A stretch of 46,359 bases of DNA from a virus. Position numbers and translations under genes: made by a program. The stretch spans positions 1-46,359 of IMG/VR virus record IMGVR_UViG_3300025769_000212; one strand, given 5' to 3'. Shown here piece after piece: positions 1 through 7,372 of the stretch; within the stretch, counting starts at the first letter, position 1, and every line of letters begins with the position of its first letter. The notes under the pieces are model-generated. The model saw only the letters and a list, made by a program, of their open reading frames with translations, made no database searches and had not been told where the DNA came from.

Positions 1-1089
1 GGTTGTACTAAATTGTTAGGTATAAAGTCTTTGACTCTTTCGCCTAATGTCTCAAATATGTCTACTTTCTATAGTGGTTGTGTAAATCTAAGATATGCAC
101 CTTTAATAGGTAGTTTGACGAACGCGACTAATATGAGTTCATTTCATTTAGGAAATAACACTTTGCAGTACATTCCTCCATACGATTTACCAAATGTGAA
201 TACGCTTCAAAGTTTTGCTCAGGGATCGGCAATTAGAAAGACGGTAAAGTTTCCAAATAACCTATCTAATGTGACCACGATATACAGGATGTATCAAAAC
301 TGTACCCAATTGGAAGAAGGTATGGACTCATCTGATGGCTACAATTTTAACAACGTAATATCTGCGAGAGAATGTTATTCGCAGAATTATCGTATGGCGA
401 AGCCTCACACGATAGATCTGCCAAACTGTACGAGTTTCATTCAGTTCTATTACAGCTGTCGATCTCTTGAAGAAATTACAGTATTTGATACAGGGAGTGG
501 AACGAATTTCACAAATTTTGTGGCAGGAACTCATATTAAATCATTCCCCGCATTTGATCTGAGTAGTGGAACGATCTTTGACAATTTTTTCCTCTCTTGT
601 AACTCCTTGGAAACAATTGCGACCTGTAACACGAGCAACGGTTACAAGTGGCGTTCTGCATTTCAATCTACTTTCGCATTAGAACAATTGCCAAATTGGG
701 ATTTTAGTGCCGCGACAGATGTTTATAGGTTTGCGAATGCAAGTAGAATTACCCGTTTCAATCCTAGCTCTTTAGGTACAGGAACAAATTGGCACGAATT
801 ATTGAGAAACAATTACTTTGTCCAAATCATAGAAAATTTTGATTGGTCAAACTATGCGTCAGGCTCAAACGCATTTGGTAGCCTATACGCATTAAGAAGG
901 GTGATTGGATGTAATTCACCGCATACGGTGAGTTTCGCAAATTCAGCTTTACAGGACACAGAGATTGATGAAATATTTACTGATTTGCCTACAGTAAGCG
1001 GAAAAACAATAACAGTATCAGGAACACCTGGGGCAGCAACTTGTACTACTACAATTGCAACAGGTAAAGGATGGACTGTAGTAAATTAA
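1..1089 (+). CDS. BspA-like leucine-rich repeat protein, 3' part only
   Basis: The reading frame is open from base 1 (Gly-Cys-Thr-Lys-Leu before the first possible start), so this is the C-terminal part of a longer gene cut by the window edge. The visible 362 residues are built of irregular repeats of roughly 23-26 residues with the pattern N-x-[ST]-x-F-x-x-C-x-x-L followed by a short aromatic or Pro-rich turn, for example STFYSGCVNL, YRMYQNCTQL and IQFYYSCRSL. This is the style of BspA-like (DUF285-type) leucine-rich repeats, common in surface proteins of Bacteroidota and protists and in some phage adhesins. The C-terminus (TDLPTVSGKTITVSGTPGA) looks like the usual capping motif of such proteins. 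Lying at the edge of a structural module, a tail fibre or receptor-binding role is likely, but this is inference. No catalytic motif is visible. Confidence 0.72.
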   Translation, partial: GCTKLLGIKSLTLSPNVSNMSTFYSGCVNLRYAPLIGSLTNATNMSSFHLGNNTLQYIPPYDLPNVNTLQSFAQGSAIRKTVKFPNNLSNVTTIYRMYQNCTQLEEGMDSSDGYNFNNVISARECYSQNYRMAKPHTIDLPNCTSFIQFYYSCRSLEEITVFDTGSGTNFTNFVAGTHIKSFPAFDLSSGTIFDNFFLSCNSLETIATCNTSNGYKWRSAFQSTFALEQLPNWDFSAATDVYRFANASRITRFNPSSLGTGTNWHELLRNNYFVQIIENFDWSNYASGSNAFGSLYALRRVIGCNSPHTVSFANSALQDTEIDEIFTDLPTVSGKTITVSGTPGAATCTTTIATGKGWTVVN

Positions 1090-1095
1090 TAAAAG

Positions 1096-1332
1096 ATGGA
1101 AAAATTTTCAATACCAGAACAGCCAGCATTCTATAAGCAAGTATTTGATCCAGAAGAGGATTGGTTTGTAGCTATTGATTGGGTTAAAACTCCTACATAT
1201 GAGTTATTTATAGAGGACCATGAGAGGTATGAATACCCTTATGATGGGTGGAACTATGAAGTAACACCTCCTCAAGCGTACCTCGATTGGGTTGAAAGAA
1301 ACAAAGACCCTGAAGAAATAGAAGAAGAATGA
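1096..1332 (+). CDS. Small acidic protein, function unknown
   Basis: This 78-residue protein is rich in Glu, Asp, Trp and Tyr and ends in an acidic tail (DPEEIEEE). It has no signal peptide, membrane segment or motif that I recognise. It starts 6 bases after the repeat protein ends and overlaps the next gene by 4 bases (ATGA), so it is probably co-translated with the membrane protein that follows. Small acidic proteins next to tail-fibre genes are sometimes fibre assembly chaperones. That is a guess from position only. Confidence 0.6.
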   Translation: MEKFSIPEQPAFYKQVFDPEEDWFVAIDWVKTPTYELFIEDHERYEYPYDGWNYEVTPPQAYLDWVERNKDPEEIEEE

Positions 1333-1523
1333 ATTTATTAAAAGATGCAAATAATAATTGGAGCAGTAAAAGAATAGCAGGATATGTTATTTTTTCAGTT
1401 GTTTTATTTGCATTCGTAGGTGACCTGTTTGAAAAGATGGAAATAAATGAAAGTGTAGCGAACACATTAATTATGTCTGCTGCAGCACTATTAGGAATAG
1501 GAACATTTGAAAAGAAGCACTAA
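1329..1523 (+). CDS. Two-helix membrane protein, possible holin
   Basis: The 64-residue product has a short polar N-terminus (NNNWSSKRI) and two predicted membrane helices: residues about 15-31 (AGYVIFSVVLFAFVGDL) and about 43-58 (VANTLIMSAAALLGIG). It ends in a charged FEKKH tail. Size, two helices and a charged C-terminus fit small phage holins, and many Bacteroidota phages carry a short protein with a W-x-S-K-R-x-x-G start like this one in the late region. The gene overlaps the preceding one by 4 bases. The holin role is inferred. An immunity or generic membrane protein cannot be excluded. Confidence 0.6.
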   Translation: MNLLKDANNNWSSKRIAGYVIFSVVLFAFVGDLFEKMEINESVANTLIMSAAALLGIGTFEKKH

Positions 1524-1533
1524 TAAATATAAA

Positions 1534-1546
1534 GCTATACTATAGC
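1534..1546. promoter_or_regulatory. Perfect 13-base dyad (possible operator)
   Basis: GCTATA-C-TATAGC is a perfect inverted repeat with a one-base centre, too tight for an RNA hairpin. It lies in the only sizeable gap of this part of the arm (1,524-1,626), about 45 bases upstream of a promoter-like element. A binding site for a dimeric regulator is possible. In AT-rich DNA such a dyad can also arise by chance. Confidence 0.2.
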
Positions 1547-1589
1547 CTATTCCATACTATAAATATTATTAATATCCAAATATATTAAG

Positions 1590-1597
1590 TAAATTTG
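1590..1597 (+). promoter_or_regulatory. Candidate Bacteroidota -7 promoter element
   Basis: TAAATTTG exactly matches the Bacteroidota sigma consensus TAnnTTTG and would place a transcription start roughly 20-25 bases before the ATG at 1,627. No clear TTTG at the -33 position is visible 19-21 bases upstream, so the call rests on the -7 box and its position in an intergenic gap. Confidence 0.35.
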
Positions 1598-1626
1598 TAA
1601 ACTACGTAAGATTTAAATTTAGAACA

Positions 1627-2031
1627 ATGGCTACTACTACTGCAAGAATAATAATAGAAAGTTCAGATCTATTATCTGATCCTTTAGATTTAGACGTTTC
1701 AGGACAACTTAAACAAGCAGGACTTTCTACAGGATTAGTAGGATCTACAGGTATAGGAAGAAAGAACACACTTTCAGTATCTGAATATACTCTTTTCTCT
1801 GCTGCAAATTTTACTGATAATAAAGCAGCAAAAGTATATCTGAAAAATACTTCTACTACGGCTACAGAATATTTTATAGTTAAACATGGCAGTCAAGTAC
1901 TTGGTAGACTATACGCAGGAGACTGGGCTTTTTATCCTTGGGATGGAGCTGCTGATATTAAAATAACTCCTAGTGTAGGTACACTAATTACACTAGAACA
2001 TTGTGTATTTATGGACGAGCCTACATCATAA
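1627..2031 (+). CDS. Small beta-rich virion protein, paralogue A
   Basis: This 134-residue protein is rich in Thr, Ser and short hydrophobic strands and has no membrane segment. It shares its first seven residues (MATTTAR) and a common plan with the product of 7,373-7,774: SSDLLSDPLDLDVS near the start, a YLKNTS segment, then GRLYAGDWAFYPW and a C-terminal strand pair. Looser copies are encoded at 4,290 and 4,782. The family looks like a compact beta-sandwich, and its place among head and connector genes suggests a capsid decoration or minor head protein. No named family is recognised. The start is supported by the paralogue and by the promoter-like element upstream. Confidence 0.75.
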   Translation: MATTTARIIIESSDLLSDPLDLDVSGQLKQAGLSTGLVGSTGIGRKNTLSVSEYTLFSAANFTDNKAAKVYLKNTSTTATEYFIVKHGSQVLGRLYAGDWAFYPWDGAADIKITPSVGTLITLEHCVFMDEPTS

Positions 2032-2047
2032 AATAAAAATAGAAATT

Positions 2048-2377
2048 ATGGGTGATACTAAAACCAGCCCCGCATCAAAAGGGGACCTTAAAAGAGTAGA
2101 AAAAGCTATTGAGCAAATGAGTAGCAACATGATGGGATGTTGCGGGGCAGATTACATTGATGATGCAAATGTAATTACGGGTCCATATACAGCCATTCAG
2201 GTAGTAGGAACTGCAGATGCAGTATTAGATTATTCTAAGATGGCAGCTTGCGGAGGAGATAAAGCCTATGGGGGATTTGATGTAGATTTTACAATTCCAA
2301 AAGGAAGTATTATTTATGGAAAATTTAATTGTTTAGCCTTAGTCAGTGGGGCAATCATTGCTTATAAATGTTGTTAA
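2048..2377 (+). CDS. Small cysteine-containing virion protein, unknown
   Basis: Translation most likely starts at the ATG at 2,048, after the previous gene ends. An earlier in-frame ATG at 2,003 would overlap that gene by 29 bases. The 109-residue product begins with a polar helix (KGDLKRVEKAIEQMSSNM) and a Met-rich CC pair (MMGCCGADY). It continues as beta-rich sequence ending FTIPKGSIIYGKFNCLALVS. The strand pattern resembles small phage surface proteins in which an N-terminal helix anchors a beta domain. The neighbour at 2,405 has the same plan (polar helix, CC, beta domain), so the two may be related. No function can be assigned. Confidence 0.65.
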   Translation: MGDTKTSPASKGDLKRVEKAIEQMSSNMMGCCGADYIDDANVITGPYTAIQVVGTADAVLDYSKMAACGGDKAYGGFDVDFTIPKGSIIYGKFNCLALVSGAIIAYKCC

Positions 2378-2404
2378 TTATTAATATAATAAATTTTAGA
2401 AAAA

Positions 2405-2962
2405 ATGTCAAAGAAATTACCATATAGCGGCAGTGCCGCAAAGAAAGGCCGAGATTTTTATAGCTCAGGCATTAACCGATTGTTGAATAGAATTGATAAA
2501 CTAGAACATCAAGTATTTTGTTGTGGAGACGATACTGATGAAGTAATTGTTATAACAGAGCCAGAAGGACCAATTGGTGAAAATCAAGATGGCGCATTTA
2601 TTATTCTTGATAGAGCTGGAGGTGTAAAAGTTACTCTTCCTGAAGCCAATGCATCTAATATAGGATGGAATGCAACTGTAAATGTGAAGACAAGCGTTAC
2701 GGGCGTTGGCAATAGCGTTACTATTAAGACTTCTAGAACTACAGACCTTTTTGTAGGAGGAATCAATCTAGCTTCAACTACTGTGGCCAAATCGCTTGCT
2801 GCTCAACCAAACGGAACAAGTCATGACCAGATTGTAGCAGACACCGATGTAAAAGGCCGTCTTGCTGGAGGATCTCTTACATTTAAGATTGTAGAGGCAA
2901 ATAAAATATTTGTTTCTGGAACTCTTGTAGGAAGCGGTACTGTTGCTACTCCATTTGTATAA
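2405..2962 (+). CDS. Helix plus beta-domain virion protein, head fibre-like
   Basis: The 185-residue product has a basic start (MSKKLPYSGSAAKKGRDF), an amphipathic helix (INRLLNRIDKLEHQVF), a CCGDD motif and then a Val/Thr/Gly-rich beta domain with phrases such as GGVKVTLPEA and NSVTIKTSRTTDLF. Short coiled-coil starts followed by beta domains are typical of trimeric phage head fibres and decoration proteins, and the gene lies in the small structural block. It ends with TVATPFV. Assignment as a head fibre is an inference from architecture. A tail-associated role is equally open. Confidence 0.62.
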   Translation: MSKKLPYSGSAAKKGRDFYSSGINRLLNRIDKLEHQVFCCGDDTDEVIVITEPEGPIGENQDGAFIILDRAGGVKVTLPEANASNIGWNATVNVKTSVTGVGNSVTIKTSRTTDLFVGGINLASTTVAKSLAAQPNGTSHDQIVADTDVKGRLAGGSLTFKIVEANKIFVSGTLVGSGTVATPFV

Positions 2963-2986
2963 TTTAAGTATCTATATTATTTATAG

Positions 2987-2994
2987 TAATTTTG
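2987..2994 (+). promoter_or_regulatory. Candidate Bacteroidota -7 promoter element
   Basis: TAATTTTG matches TAnnTTTG and lies 22 bases before the ATG of the metallophosphoesterase gene. A TTTG at 2,954-2,957 is too far upstream for standard spacing. The element overlaps the left arm of the hairpin at 2,990-3,008, so only one of the two may be functional. Confidence 0.3.
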
Positions 2995-3008
2995 GAATAA
3001 CTCCAAAA
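2990..3008 (+). other. Seven-base-pair hairpin before the metallophosphoesterase gene
   Basis: TTTTGGA and TCCAAAA can pair across an ATAAC loop. The hairpin ends 8 bases before the ATG at 3,017. It lacks a T-tract on the + strand, so it is a poor terminator in that direction. It could affect translation of the next gene or partly end upstream transcripts. Confidence 0.35.
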
Positions 3009-3016
3009 AATACTAA

Positions 3017-4285
3017 ATGAAAAATAATATAGAAAAGCTCAAACTTCATCTACTCAGTGTAGGGCGAGACAAAAGTTATAACGAGTTAGCTCAAGAATAT
3101 CAAATAAAAGATAAGAAAGGGCATTTTTCAGGAGAAAAAGTGAGGGGGATTTGGAGAAGATTAAAAATCTCTAAAGACCCCTCTTCTGAAAAACCAGTTG
3201 CAAAATTAATCAATGAGGACGGCAAAGAATACCTCGATTATAGTGGAACTGAAATTACAAATCTTGAAGACCTAGTTAATGCCGCAGGTGTTAATCTTGA
3301 TTTTTGGGATGTAAAGAGTTTTAGAGTATCAAGTTGGCAAGACTTTAAAGATGAGACAAAGTATGCGGTAAGAGCAACTTTCGACCAAAACGGAGAAGCA
3401 AGACAACGAATACGTGAAGAGTTTATAGATGCTGCTGTAAAGCATGCTCCTAAATACAAAGCCGTAAAGTACTCTAAAAGTAAGGGAGAGAAAGTGGCGT
3501 ATGAAATAAATTTACCAGACTTGCATTTAGGTAAGTTGGGATGGGGAGAAGAAGTTGGGGAGAATTATGACGTTAGTATAGCTAAGTCATTATTCACAAC
3601 TGCGGTAGAAAAGTTGCTTGCATATGTAAGCGATTTTGATGTAGAAAAAATAATATTTCCAATTGGAAATGATATGCTCAATTCTGATGGATTGGCTATG
3701 ACAACTACCAAAGGCACCCCTCAACATGATGATGTGAGATGGCAGCGTTCTTTTACATTGTGTAGAGAAATGCTTGTAGAGGTGATAGACAAGTTAAGGC
3801 TAATAGCTCCTGTGGAAGTAATAGTTATACCTGGAAATCACGACTACGAGAGAATGTTCTATATAGGAGATTCACTTTATGCGTGGTATCATAACTGTAA
3901 AGAAGTAAGTGTAGACAACGCTCCTTCTCCAAGGAAATATACGATGTATGGAGTAAATCTTATAGGGCTTACACACGGGTGTAGCGAAAAGCAAAACGAT
4001 TTGCCACTTATTATGGCAAATGAAAAACCTGAATTGTGGGCTAAAGCCAAACATACTGAATGGCATATAGGGCACTTACATAAATCTAAATCTATGAATT
4101 GGATTAATATAGATGAAAGATTTGGAACTATTGTAAGAATATTGCCTTCACTATCAGGAACTGATTCATGGCATCATGAAAAAGGATATATAGGTAATGT
4201 AAGATCTGCACAAGCTTACATGTGGAATAAGGAAAACGGCTATAGAGGTCATTTTCAAGTAAATATAAACGAATTAAAAAATTAA
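3017..4285 (+). CDS. Calcineurin-like metallophosphoesterase with N-terminal helical domain
   Basis: The 422-residue protein has the calcineurin-like motif set in order: D168-L-H170 (LPDLHLGK), G217-N-D219, G273-N-H-D276, T319-H320-G and G352-H-L-H355. Such enzymes bind two metal ions and hydrolyse phosphodiester or phosphomonoester bonds. The first ~60 residues (SYNELAQEYQI, VRGIWRRLK) look like a helix-turn-helix domain, which suggests a nucleic acid substrate. All metal ligands appear present, so it is probably active. Enzymes of this type in phages are usually annotated as DNA repair or phosphatase-like proteins. Here the gene is inserted between capsid-type genes, with its own promoter-like element and hairpin upstream. 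The substrate is unknown. Confidence 0.88.
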   Translation: MKNNIEKLKLHLLSVGRDKSYNELAQEYQIKDKKGHFSGEKVRGIWRRLKISKDPSSEKPVAKLINEDGKEYLDYSGTEITNLEDLVNAAGVNLDFWDVKSFRVSSWQDFKDETKYAVRATFDQNGEARQRIREEFIDAAVKHAPKYKAVKYSKSKGEKVAYEINLPDLHLGKLGWGEEVGENYDVSIAKSLFTTAVEKLLAYVSDFDVEKIIFPIGNDMLNSDGLAMTTTKGTPQHDDVRWQRSFTLCREMLVEVIDKLRLIAPVEVIVIPGNHDYERMFYIGDSLYAWYHNCKEVSVDNAPSPRKYTMYGVNLIGLTHGCSEKQNDLPLIMANEKPELWAKAKHTEWHIGHLHKSKSMNWINIDERFGTIVRILPSLSGTDSWHHEKGYIGNVRSAQAYMWNKENGYRGHFQVNINELKN

Positions 4286-4289
4286 TAAA

Positions 4290-4760
4290 ATGTCAAAAGG
4301 TAATAACACATTAAAATGCACTATTTCATTTTCTAGTGCTGACATGTTGCCTGCTAACTTGAATATGAGTAAGACAATGACTCTTACAGTTCCTGGCTCA
4401 ACCGCAGGTAATGCAGCGCAACTTTTAGAGCTTTCAGTGCCTCAGGCTTCTGCAGGAAGTGGAGTATTTGTTCCACCTAATACTGAGCCAAATGATATCA
4501 CAGGTAGAGCATACTATTTTGTTCAAAATACAGGCACTACTTATAATCTCCTAGTACGATTGCTAGACGATCATTCTGCAGGCGGAACTGTTCCTGACCA
4601 ATTAGGAGATCTTGCTCCAGGTGAATTTGCATTGTACAATCTTGATGATGGTGTGATGGATAGCGATGGAACAAGAGATCATTTAAGACTAGAATTAAGC
4701 TGTGCAACGGCAGCTCAGACTACTACTGCTACAGTGATGTTCTGGGAAATGGATGCATAA
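4290..4760 (+). CDS. Small beta-rich virion protein, paralogue B
   Basis: The 156-residue product follows the same plan as the proteins at 1,627, 4,782 and 7,373: a strand ending in SSADMLPANLNMS, an AYYFVQNTG segment, and DLAPGEFALYNLDDG before the last strands. The closest match is the next gene, which has SSDVLP, ALVYIKNTG and EIAPGEFCFLPYNGG at the same positions. It carries extra loops (PPNTEPNDITGR) and has no signal peptide or membrane helix. It is likely a virion surface or decoration protein. The gene starts 4 bases after the metallophosphoesterase gene. Confidence 0.72.
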   Translation: MSKGNNTLKCTISFSSADMLPANLNMSKTMTLTVPGSTAGNAAQLLELSVPQASAGSGVFVPPNTEPNDITGRAYYFVQNTGTTYNLLVRLLDDHSAGGTVPDQLGDLAPGEFALYNLDDGVMDSDGTRDHLRLELSCATAAQTTTATVMFWEMDA

Positions 4761-4781
4761 TAATATTTAAAATAAAAAATA

Positions 4782-5192
4782 ATGGCAACTATAAAAGTAA
4801 ATTTAAGCATTAATAGTTCTGACGTACTTCCATTTGTTGTAGCTATAGATGAAACTAAAGAAATTAGTACTGCATCCGATACAAATGCTAATGCTTCTAG
4901 TATGGGGCAACTCGTGTGTAGTAGTACTGACGCTAAAACAATTAACACTGAAATTGATGGAGGTGTTGATAATAGAGCATTAGTATATATTAAGAATACA
5001 GGTTCAGTCGCTACAGGAGGAGTAGCCGCAGATCCTAATATTATTGTAGATGATGAGGCTACTCCTATTATGGAAATTGCTCCAGGTGAGTTTTGCTTTC
5101 TTCCTTACAATGGAGGAGCAAATTCTACGCTTACTGTAGAAACTGCATCAGGTACAGGATACTGTGAATTCTTAGTAATCGAGCTTACATAA
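4782..5192 (+). CDS. Small beta-rich virion protein, paralogue C
   Basis: The 136-residue product is the clearest relative of its upstream neighbour and a looser relative of those at 1,627 and 7,373. Shared landmarks are SSDVLPF near the start, LVYIKNTGS in the middle and APGEFCFLPYNGG followed by two closing strands. The tandem arrangement with 4,290 suggests local duplication followed by divergence. It is rich in Thr, Ala and Val with few charged residues, as in beta-sandwich decoration proteins. Function is inferred from neighbourhood only. Confidence 0.72.
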   Translation: MATIKVNLSINSSDVLPFVVAIDETKEISTASDTNANASSMGQLVCSSTDAKTINTEIDGGVDNRALVYIKNTGSVATGGVAADPNIIVDDEATPIMEIAPGEFCFLPYNGGANSTLTVETASGTGYCEFLVIELT

Positions 5193-5193
5193 T

Positions 5194-5451
5194 ATGGCAT
5201 CATGTGTACATGGGCGTGAGCCTTCTCACCTATGTGGGATCTGTATCAAAGAACGCAACTATCTTCAATTTGGAGGTATTTATGCGGGAGAAGTAGGGAC
5301 CCCACTAAAAGGAAGAAAAGTATCTAGCATTAACTATGATGCAGAAGATGCTTTTGAAAAAGAAAATGCTGAAGCTAAAGAACAAGCTATGAAAGATTTT
5401 ATCTTAGATAGTTTTGGCGGATTTAATAAGGAAGAGGAAGATGTTGACTAG
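5194..5451 (+). CDS. Small protein with possible zinc knuckle
   Basis: The 85-residue product opens with MASCVHGREPSHLCGIC, where C4, H6, C14 and C17 could bind one zinc ion (C-x-H-x7-C-x2-C). The second half is acidic and helical (AEDAFEKENAEAKEQ), ending in KEEEDVD. It starts one base after the previous stop and overlaps the next gene by 11 bases. Small zinc-binding proteins in this position may be connector assembly factors or minor virion parts. I do not recognise a family. Confidence 0.62.
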   Translation: MASCVHGREPSHLCGICIKERNYLQFGGIYAGEVGTPLKGRKVSSINYDAEDAFEKENAEAKEQAMKDFILDSFGGFNKEEEDVD

Positions 5452-6220
5452 CAAATTCATACGACTAGAGAATACAAAAACTAAACTCGCAGGAGATAGT
5501 TTTTCTGTAACTGCAGTCGATGATGCTTATTATAGCGACTCTGCAGGTAGTCTAAACTCCGATTATGGTAAAATTACTATAACAGGGGTAGGAACTGCTT
5601 TCAATAGTGCGCTAAATGTAGGCGATGTTATTCAATTATGTACAGATCTTGAATCCTACAATAAATACATACTTAATACAGCAGGGGCTAATTTTAAAAA
5701 GAAATATAGTGTAAATTATGAAGTAATTGTAGAAGAATATATTGTAACTGCAAAATCGGGAACTTCTGATACTGAAGTTTTTGTAAAACCATATTCAGAT
5801 TATCAAGAAGAGTTTGACGCAATGGTTAAAAGAGCGGCAGGATATTTATGTGTTTCTTCTACAAGAAGTGCTTATGATAAAGCAACAGGAACAGGAAATG
5901 TAAAAACATGTTCTCCTATTTTGTTTTACACTGCATATATAAAACCGTTAACTAATTCTAAAACAAGTGATAAGATAGTTCATATAGATCAGATATCACA
6001 TTTTCATATTAACACTAGTAATGCTCAAAATATGGATGTTCATTTTGCAGATACTGGTAATGGAGCTACTCGTACTTTAACAGTGCATAATTGTTTTGAT
6101 TATTTGAATCATATATTAAAACCATATACTCAAATAGAATCTCAAAGAGTTTTCTATAGATATCCTGATTTAGACCAAGCTAAAGATAGTCCTACTTTAT
6201 ATTCAAATTATAAACCTTAA
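5441..6220 (+). CDS. Putative head-tail connector or head completion protein
   Basis: I chose the ATG at 5,441 (259 residues). A TTG at 5,414 would add nine residues and deepen the overlap with the previous gene. The protein is mixed alpha/beta. A phrase near residue 45 (KITITGVGTAFNSALNVGDV) resembles the V-x-G-x-G-T-x-F...L-x-x-G-D-x-I pattern seen in small beta-barrel domains of phage head and tail proteins. The end contains FYRYPDLDQAKDSPTLYSNY. Its place just before two putative ring proteins supports a connector role. No family name can be given. Confidence 0.6.
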   Translation: MLTSKFIRLENTKTKLAGDSFSVTAVDDAYYSDSAGSLNSDYGKITITGVGTAFNSALNVGDVIQLCTDLESYNKYILNTAGANFKKKYSVNYEVIVEEYIVTAKSGTSDTEVFVKPYSDYQEEFDAMVKRAAGYLCVSSTRSAYDKATGTGNVKTCSPILFYTAYIKPLTNSKTSDKIVHIDQISHFHINTSNAQNMDVHFADTGNGATRTLTVHNCFDYLNHILKPYTQIESQRVFYRYPDLDQAKDSPTLYSNYKP

Positions 6221-6930
6221 TGTTAGTATCTGAAATCATATCAAGAGTAAGAGCACTTTATAATAAAGGGCAAGCATCAGATGATTCTAAATTATCTGAT
6301 AGGCTTATTTATGCAAAAGTAGAATCAGCTCGGACGTTACTTATTAAAAGGGAAATTGATAAAAAACGACAGATTTCAGATTGGATAGTACAAACTATTG
6401 AATGCTTTGAACTTACTCCTGCAAAAATAAATGAATGTCCTTGCGCAGTTCCTCCAGGATGTAACGTATTGAAATCTACAAAAAAGGTACCTAAGCCTAT
6501 TCAATCTGCAATAGGTCCTGAATTAGAGTTTGTCACCAACATGAATGGAGATGTTGTATACTCTAAAACAAATTGGGTTAAAAGGAGATATAAATCAGGA
6601 GATAAGTATACTAAAGATAAACCTGAATATCTTATAAAAGATGACTATTTGTTTCTAATACAAAAAAAGAAACTACTGAAGTTTATAACTATAGGTGGGG
6701 TATTTGAAAAACCCATAGAAGCTGCATATGCAGATGCATGTAGTAACACAGAATGTACCCATCCTTATGAACAAGAGTTTCCTATAGATGGGCATTTAAT
6801 AGATGCGTTAGTGCAAATGGCTTCCCAAGAGTTAATTCAAATATTTAAAACAGTCCCTTCTGATGTTCTAAATAATGCAACAGAAGACCAAGGTGCGGTT
6901 CCTCAACAACCACGACAGCAACGACAATGA
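6220..6930 (+). CDS. Putative ring (head-tail connector) protein
   Basis: The 236-residue product starts with helical sequence (VSEIISRVRALYNKGQASDDSKLSDRLIYAKVESARTLL), as connector adaptor proteins often do. It continues with a beta-rich middle with a Cys cluster (ECFELTP, ECPCAVPPGC, later ACSNTECTHP) and closes with a helix (HLIDALVQMASQELIQIF). The C-terminus is Gln/Pro-rich. Size, helical start and position before a second similar gene at 8,220 fit the ring proteins that stack below the portal in crAss-like phages. The gene begins on the last base of the previous stop codon (TAATG) and overlaps the next by 4 bases. Confidence 0.62.
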   Translation: MLVSEIISRVRALYNKGQASDDSKLSDRLIYAKVESARTLLIKREIDKKRQISDWIVQTIECFELTPAKINECPCAVPPGCNVLKSTKKVPKPIQSAIGPELEFVTNMNGDVVYSKTNWVKRRYKSGDKYTKDKPEYLIKDDYLFLIQKKKLLKFITIGGVFEKPIEAAYADACSNTECTHPYEQEFPIDGHLIDALVQMASQELIQIFKTVPSDVLNNATEDQGAVPQQPRQQRQ

Positions 6931-7367
6931 GAAAAAGCAAAACCATAAAAGACGCTTATAAGGATTATGCTGCAGAGAACAATGCCGTAAAAGGCATTGA
7001 TAAGTATTTCAATGTAGATTATAAAACCTACAAACAAGTATGTATTGCTTTTAACAAAAAAGTATCAGATGAAATTTTAACATCTGCATTTGAATTTAAA
7101 ATGCCTTCTGCAATAGGCAGAATAAGAATTAAGAAACTAAAAGCCAGTAAAACTCAAAGACGAGTAGACTGGGATACAACAAAGAAAAATAATGTTAAAG
7201 TATATCATTTGAATTTTCATACAGATGAAAACTATTATAAGTGGTTTTGGCATAAACAAAAAAATGTTTTTAAAAACAAGTCTGCTTATTCTTTTATTCC
7301 TACAAGGAATAATAAAAGAACTTTAGCTAGATTATTAAAAGAGAATAAAGTAGAATTTTTTAATTAA
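6927..7367 (+). CDS. Conserved basic phage protein, function unknown
   Basis: This basic 146-residue protein carries phrases that recur, to my recollection, in many Bacteroidota phages: YKQVCIAFNKKVSDEIL, then F-K-M-P-S-A-I-G-R-I-R-I, then VYHLNFHTDENYYKWFWHK and YSFIPTRNNKRTLARLL. It has no membrane helix and no recognisable catalytic motif. Many Lys and Arg residues suggest contact with nucleic acid. Its place between a ring protein and a decoration-type protein suggests a virion or assembly role. The 4-base ATGA overlap with the upstream gene suggests coupled translation. Confidence 0.65.
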   Translation: MRKSKTIKDAYKDYAAENNAVKGIDKYFNVDYKTYKQVCIAFNKKVSDEILTSAFEFKMPSAIGRIRIKKLKASKTQRRVDWDTTKKNNVKVYHLNFHTDENYYKWFWHKQKNVFKNKSAYSFIPTRNNKRTLARLLKENKVEFFN

Positions 7368-7372
7368 AAATT

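Noticed and set aside
2003-2047. Earlier start for the gene at 2,048
   Set aside because: It would overlap the preceding gene by 29 bases and adds an unremarkable stretch. The ATG at 2,048 follows the usual AT-rich leader.
5414-5440. TTG start for the gene at 5,441
   Set aside because: An ATG nine codons later gives a shorter overlap, and ATG is used by neighbouring genes.
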